A DNA stretch of 21,996 nucleotides from JBNKDD01 sp050288085 (GTDB lineage Bacteria; Chloroflexota; Anaerolineae; Aggregatilineales; UBA3940). The position numbers were made by a program, and so were the translations under genes. Positions 20,539-21,996 of this stretch are shown here, in pieces; position 1 is the first letter of the stretch, and the number at the start of each line of letters is the position of its first letter. Below the pieces are notes generated by a model, which did not search any database, was not told the origin of the DNA, and saw only the letters and a list, made by a program, of their open reading frames with translations. The stretch spans positions 1 through 21,996 of the forward strand of contig JBNKDD010000067.1 of the NCBI GenBank assembly GCA_050288085.1, read 5' to 3'.

Positions 20539-21996
20539 ATGTTGAAGCGTGTATGGGGTTTTGTTTTCATCCTGATCCTGGTCAGTCTGATTGGCTGTGG
20601 ATCATCCGAGGATACGGTAGACCTGCCTGACGAGAGCGTTGACTCGGACGAAGCAGAACCGGCAGCACTGCCCCCATCATCTTTAGATTTTACCTACGAA
20701 ACCCGCCCCGACGGTGCAATGTTGATCAGCATCCCACCGGCAGGGTCGAGCGACCAGAACCCGACCTTCTCACCGGACAGTCAGACGATATTGTTTACAC
20801 GCTTTGATAACGGGTATAACGAAGGCCCAGCGGGGTTATATTTACTCAACCTGGAAACCGGCGAGATCATCCAGCATTTCTGGGAAGATGACCAGGATGC
20901 GGTCAACATGCCAGGGACAAGTTGGAACCCCACCGCCAATCGAATTACATTCGCCTCAGACCGTGCCGATCATGAAGAAGTCTGGACCATGCAGGCAGAT
21001 GGCAGCGACCTTTTCCGTGTCACAGACCATGCTGGCACCATCGCCTATGCCGAGCCGACTTATTCCCCTGACGGTGAATGGATCGCTTTCCAGGTCATCG
21101 ATTTCAGCCTGCCAGAAAACCATCAGCAGGGCAGCATATGGAAAATCCGGGCAGATGGCAGCGAGTTAACCCCTTTAACTGATGGCCCTGGCGGCGGATA
21201 TGACGACCGCCAACCTAATTGGTCACCTGCCGGAGATCGTATTCTGTTTCAACGGCGGCAGCCAGATGGCGAAGACTGGGATTTATACACCATCAAGGCT
21301 GATGGCACAGGTGAACAGGTTGTTACCTCCGGCCCATCTGATGACACCGATGCAAGCTGGTCACCCGATGGGAACTGGATTGTCTATTCGTCAAATTACG
21401 GCGATCTGGATGTACCAAACATCTTTGCTGTACCCGCTGACGGCGGCGAACCGGTTCGGATCACCCACGACAACACCCATTATGATGGCGCGGTTTCCTG
21501 GTCACCGGACGGGCAGTGGATCGCTTTTGAATCCTATGAGGGTGATGATGACCAACCCTCCACCCTGTGGATCATCCCAGCCCCCAATTTGATGGAAGGC
21601 ACGATGGCTGGAGCCTCCACATTAGCTGATGTCTCCCACTGGTTTTATATGATCGACGTTAACCTGGAACAGGACATGGTTGATCAGGTAGCGGAGTCAA
21701 ATTACGACCTGGTGGTATTTGACTTCATCCCTTCGGAAGAAAACAACACCGATTATCCAATGGCCGAGGTGATCGATCAACTGCACAACGCGCCTCATCC
21801 CAAGCTGGTGCTGGCCTACATCGACATTGGGCAGGCGGAGGAGTGGCGTACTTACTGGCAGCCCGGTTGGGGAATCGGTAGCCCGGAGTGGATTGTGGCG
21901 CTTGACCCGGATGGCTGGGAAGGGAATTACCCGGTCATGTATTGGCATGACGAATGGCAAGATATCTGGCTCGGCAAGGAGGGTTATCTCCAAACC
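20539..21996 (+). CDS. Lipoprotein fusing a PD40/TolB-like propeller to a GH114/TM1410-like domain (3'-truncated)
   Basis: The frame is open from ATG 20539 to the window end (486 residues seen). The lipobox is LIGC with C20, then a short acidic linker. Residues about 70-350 hold six PD40-type beta-propeller blades with the family signature, e.g. PTFSPDSQTILF, PTYSPDGEWIAF, PNWSPAGDRILF, ASWSPDGNWIVY and VSWSPDGQWIAF. From about residue 360 a different domain starts (DVSHWFYMIDVN, YDLVVFDFIPSE, KLVLAYIDIGQAEEW, WIVALDPDGWEGNY). This matches the TM1410/GH114 family related to the hydrolase part of PelA, which cleaves galactosaminogalactan-like or cationic amino-sugar polymers. The C-terminal part lies beyond the window. 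AAAGGAG and GAGG precede the ATG. It probably acts outside the membrane together with the lipoprotein upstream. Confidence 0.85.
   Translation, partial: MLKRVWGFVFILILVSLIGCGSSEDTVDLPDESVDSDEAEPAALPPSSLDFTYETRPDGAMLISIPPAGSSDQNPTFSPDSQTILFTRFDNGYNEGPAGLYLLNLETGEIIQHFWEDDQDAVNMPGTSWNPTANRITFASDRADHEEVWTMQADGSDLFRVTDHAGTIAYAEPTYSPDGEWIAFQVIDFSLPENHQQGSIWKIRADGSELTPLTDGPGGGYDDRQPNWSPAGDRILFQRRQPDGEDWDLYTIKADGTGEQVVTSGPSDDTDASWSPDGNWIVYSSNYGDLDVPNIFAVPADGGEPVRITHDNTHYDGAVSWSPDGQWIAFESYEGDDDQPSTLWIIPAPNLMEGTMAGASTLADVSHWFYMIDVNLEQDMVDQVAESNYDLVVFDFIPSEENNTDYPMAEVIDQLHNAPHPKLVLAYIDIGQAEEWRTYWQPGWGIGSPEWIVALDPDGWEGNYPVMYWHDEWQDIWLGKEGYLQT

Overview
The window looks like chromosome from a member of the Chloroflexota, probably Anaerolineae or a close relative. 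This is inferred from protein flavour and not from a marker gene. The clues are very large multispanning PTPS-related and GT39-like membrane proteins with extracellular beta-modules, LppX-type lipoproteins, LysM proteins with a C-terminal membrane anchor, a DUF3365-HAMP heme protein and a REC-Roadblock regulator. Base composition is moderately GC-rich and even. I see no rRNA, tRNA, CRISPR array, transposase, integrase or phage gene. No gene-free stretch exceeds about 190 bases.

Layout: (1) 1-3693, plus strand: the C-terminus of a membrane glycosyltransferase-like protein cut by the window edge, an ArsA/Get3-type ATPase, an LppX-like lipoprotein, a stand-alone Nfu N-terminal domain protein, and a SUMF1-fold protein without the formylglycine-generating cysteines. 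(2) 3701-5307: a single-domain response regulator diverges from a DUF3365 c-heme/HAMP membrane sensor that has no output domain. (3) 5308-7547, plus strand: an Hsp20 gene whose leader can fold over its own ribosome-binding site, a DinB/YfiT-like protein, a HAD phosphatase, and a 56-residue Asp/Glu/Trp repeat microprotein coupled to the HAD gene. (4) 7609-15797, minus strand: read in transcription order, a GT39-type membrane glycosyltransferase, an anchored LysM/SdrB-like wall protein, a giant PTPS-related membrane protein, and a REC-Roadblock regulator with an acidic tail. (5) 15897-18430, plus strand: a divergent pair of GT4 glycosyltransferase and GT-C-like membrane protein overlapping by 4 bases. 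(6) 18608-21996, plus strand: two consecutive lipoproteins, one with a glycosidase-like TIM barrel and one fusing a PD40 propeller to a GH114/TM1410-like domain that runs off the window.

Regions 4-6 read as an envelope glycan module. A cytosolic GT4 and several GT-C-like membrane proteins would build or transfer sugars at the membrane. A LysM protein would sit at the cell surface, and two secreted lipoproteins would trim polysaccharide. Three of the membrane proteins share the same kind of C-terminal beta-module. The most unusual items are the Trp-periodic acidic microprotein, a likely RNA thermometer before hsp20, and palindromic REP-like elements. Two of these elements are read in frame inside membrane-protein genes. 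A third, a perfect 26-bp palindrome, sits on the disputed start of the giant PTPS-related gene next to a 5-base homopolymer.
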